64,000 nucleotides of DNA. It comes from Rhynochetos jubatus. Taxonomy: Eukaryota; Chordata; Aves; Eurypygiformes; Rhynochetidae. Positions 62,160 to 64,000 of the stretch are shown piece after piece. Location of the stretch: the NCBI GenBank assembly GCA_027574665.1, contig CM050653.1, positions 37,398,118-37,462,117 on the forward strand. The letters run 5' to 3'. Each line of letters begins with the position of its first letter. Within the stretch, counting starts at the first letter, position 1. A program made the translations under genes and the position numbers. The notes beneath the pieces are model-generated. The model saw only the letters and a program-made list of their open reading frames with translations, searched no databases and was not told the DNA's origin.

Positions 62160-62270
62160 ATGCGGGCGGGCGGCGGGACGGCGGCGGTGGCCGCGGGGCT
62201 GTTGGGGGCGGCGGCGGCCGCAGCGGCGAAGCTGGCGCTGGGGCCGGGCGGGGAGGCGGCCGGAGGCTGG
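62160..62270 (+). CDS. TMEM42: TMEM42 first coding exon (partial gene)
   Basis: Predicted multi-pass membrane protein of the EamA/drug-metabolite-transporter-like type; function not known. ATG at 62160 gives MRAGGGTAAVAAGLLGAAAA, then AAAKLALGPGGEAAGGW, ending in phase 0 at donor GTAAGG. The AAAKLALG core aligns with the first transmembrane segment of mammalian TMEM42 (AAASAKLAFG). Synteny directly downstream of KIF15 supports the call. An in-frame upstream ATG at 62007 could extend the N-terminus by 51 residues. That stretch is Pro/Gly/Arg-rich and unlike the family, so I chose the inner ATG. The later exons lie beyond the window. Confidence 0.72.
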
Positions 62271-63276
62271 GTAAGGAAGGAGGGAACGAAGGGCGCTGCT
62301 CCGCCCGTACGGCGGGGTTCTTCCGGGAGGTGCCCCGCGCTTGTTTCCAGAGGGATTTGCTGGGAAAGCCGAGCCGTGACTCAGCTGGAGGGAGGGAGCT
62401 GCTGGCGGGTGGGGCGAGCGGGCGGCACGGGGATGCCCGGGGCCGAACCCAGCGCTGCTAAGCCCCTGTCTCCAGCTCTGCCGTAGCAGCGGGTGTTGGC
62501 ACGAGGGAGCATCCAACGCTTGTTCTCACCTTCGGCCTTTCCCTGTCTCCTTGGTTCGCTCGCCGGCGGAGCGGTTGGTTGACTTCCATGGGGCCGCTCA
62601 GCTGATGTCCAGTCTGGCGAGGTCCTCCTTGGGTGTTCGCTAGGGATGACCTTAGCTTGGCTGTTTCCCAGACCTCGTTGTGCCTGGGGTGACGTGGGCC
62701 TTGCTGGCCTTTCACCCCCCGAGTGGGGTGCCCTTGCCCGGGGAGGTGAGCTCCGGCGCTAGCACGGCAGAGGTGGAGGCGTACGCGCGGTTGTGTGCGA
62801 AGGGGGTGATGCTGGGGTAGACGGGAGGCGCGTATGGTGAAAAACACATTGTGGGGTTGTTATTTGCATGGCAAATGGACACGTGGGCTTGAAATCCAAA
62901 GGAAGACCCACGAGAGAAATGAGAGATGAAAAAAATCCAGCCTTGCCTGGGGAAAAAAGAAAATCAGCTAGGCGTGATTGTTAGAAAGGTTAGAAAGGCA
63001 AAAACTCAGCACTTGCCAATCCTGTGGATCCCTTCTGATATGTCAGAAAGGGTGGCAGGAAGGAGAATCAAACAATATAAACCCTGGCACTCTTCCTTGC
63101 CCCCCCCAAAGACTCTGCTCTGCGCTGACAGAAGAGCAGAGCATGGAATCACTGGAAACGTTGACAGCATTTTCAGTGAGGATTTCTCTCCTTTGAGATT
63201 TATAGTAATACTGCCCATGTGTTGGGGTTTTTTTGAAGGTTCTTTGACAAAGCGTCGTGTCATTGAGGTGAAGTGT
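62271..63276 (+). other. TMEM42 intron 1, 5' part
   Basis: GC-rich at first, then ordinary sequence. No second TMEM42 exon was recognised (its expected membrane-segment motifs are absent), so the intron continues past the right edge. Confidence 0.55.
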
Positions 63277-63808
63277 TGCCAGCAGGTCGAGGGAGGTGAC
63301 CTTTGCCTCTGCTCAGCACTGGTGAGGCCACACCAGGAACACTGGATCCAGTGCTGGGCTTCCCGGTACGAAAAAAGAGATGGAGCCACTGGAGAGAGAA
63401 CAGCAAAGGGCCACGGAGATGATGGAGGGACCAGAGTGTCCCTCCTATGAGGAGAGGCTGAGAGCTGGGATGGTTCAGCCTGGAGAAGGCTCAGGGGGGA
63501 TCTCATCAATATGTGGGACCTGGGGAGGACAGAGCAAAGCTCTTTCCAGAGGTGCCCAGCGACAGGACCACAGGCAATGGGCATCAGCTGAAACGCAGGA
63601 GGTTCCCTCTGAACATCAGGAAACACCTCTTCACTGCAAGGGTGACAGCACTGGCACAGGTTGCCCAGGAAGGTGATGGAGTCTCCACCCTTGGAGATAT
63701 TCAGACACTCTCTGGACACAGTCCTGGGCAACCTGCTGCAGGAGTGGCAGGGTTGGACCAGATGGTCTCCAGAGTTCCCTTCCAACCCCAACCATGCTGT
63801 GATTCTGT
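63277..63808 (+). mobile_element. CR1 LINE 3' fragment in TMEM42 intron 1
   Basis: Sense-oriented 3' part of a CR1 element: CCAGCAGGTCGAGGGAGGTG, the ORF2 end region, then the 3' UTR, to CAACCATGCTGTGATTCTGT. It belongs to yet another tail variant (GGTTGGACCAGATGGTCTCC). The open frames of 174 and 261 codons overlapping it are element-derived. Confidence 0.9.
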
Positions 63809-64000
63809 GTGTTTCTTTTTTCGGGACAAATTGGTTCCTTCGGTTGCTTCTTTCAGGTCCATTCTAGGTGATAATTATGAACTAAATTAATCCGTTTAGT
63901 TGTAAAATTAGCCAAATTTTAAGTAAATGTTGTCATTTCCTTCGTAGCTTAAATTGCACAGGACCATGGTCACTTAAGCGTTTCAGAGGGCTCCCTTTAA

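Larger units (their letters stand above)
61840..62500. promoter_or_regulatory. TMEM42: CpG-island promoter of TMEM42
   Basis: CpG-dense block around the first TMEM42 exon, without a TATA box. It is separate from the KIAA1143/KIF15 island, so TMEM42 should be independently transcribed in the same direction as KIF15. Confidence 0.75.

Noticed and set aside
61977..62516. 179-codon minus-strand frame over the TMEM42 island
   Set aside because: Antisense shadow of GC-rich sequence; Pro/Arg/Ser-rich with no domain. The TMEM42 exon on the plus strand explains the region.
62926..63450. 174-codon plus-strand frame
   Set aside because: Runs from unique sequence straight into the CR1 copy; the second half is the element's ORF2 end. 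Not a host gene.
63006..63791. 261-codon minus-strand frame, the longest single frame in the window
   Set aside because: Mostly the antisense of the CR1 copy at 63277-63808, with no protein family match. CR1 3' regions often lack stops on the opposite strand.

Overview
This is a vertebrate nuclear locus and almost certainly a bird. The evidence is large GT-AG introns, many CR1-type LINE fragments that end in the avian ATTCTRTGATTCT-like tail, a solo LTR of a common avian endogenous-retrovirus type, and CpG-island promoters. No bacterial, phage or CRISPR features are present. I found no undescribed multi-gene system. The interest lies in the gene models, one shared promoter, one unexplained open exon-like segment and the repeat history.

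Layout. (1) From 1 to about 14 kb no gene can be assigned with confidence. The stretch holds an orphan CpG island near 1.96-2.44 kb, several CR1 pieces and AT-rich sequence. (2) 14.08-25.74 kb on the minus strand is KIAA1143. It has three coding exons (25738-25631, 23749-23593, 15574-15363) giving 158 aa, with a probable poly(A) signal at 14081-14086. Its second intron carries a 1.4 kb CR1 copy with decayed reverse-transcriptase reading frames. (3) About 25.38-26.56 kb is a CpG island that works as a shared, divergent promoter. The KIAA1143 and KIF15 start codons lie 282 bp apart, and the gap holds an E-box, a CCAAT box, an E2F-like site, a CDE/CHR cell-cycle pair and a YY1-like site. (4) 26.02-60.53 kb on the plus strand is KIF15, the mitotic kinesin-12. 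I reconstructed 34 coding exons that join in one frame into 1401 aa, close to the mammalian length (about 1388). Every intron is GT-AG. The introns hold CR1 pieces, a solo LTR with a perfect 5-bp target duplication, and an exon-like 39-codon segment in intron 8. (5) About 61.84-62.5 kb is another CpG island with the first coding exon of TMEM42 (plus strand). The rest of TMEM42 lies beyond the window. The only canonical KIF15 poly(A) signal lies about 175 bp upstream of the TMEM42 start codon.

The order KIAA1143 (minus) - KIF15 (plus) - TMEM42 (plus) matches the conserved mammalian order on human 3p21.31, which supports all three identifications. KIF15 acts in spindle bipolarity. KIAA1143 is an uncharacterised small charged protein and TMEM42 an uncharacterised multi-pass membrane protein, so the shared promoter suggests co-expression but not a shared pathway.
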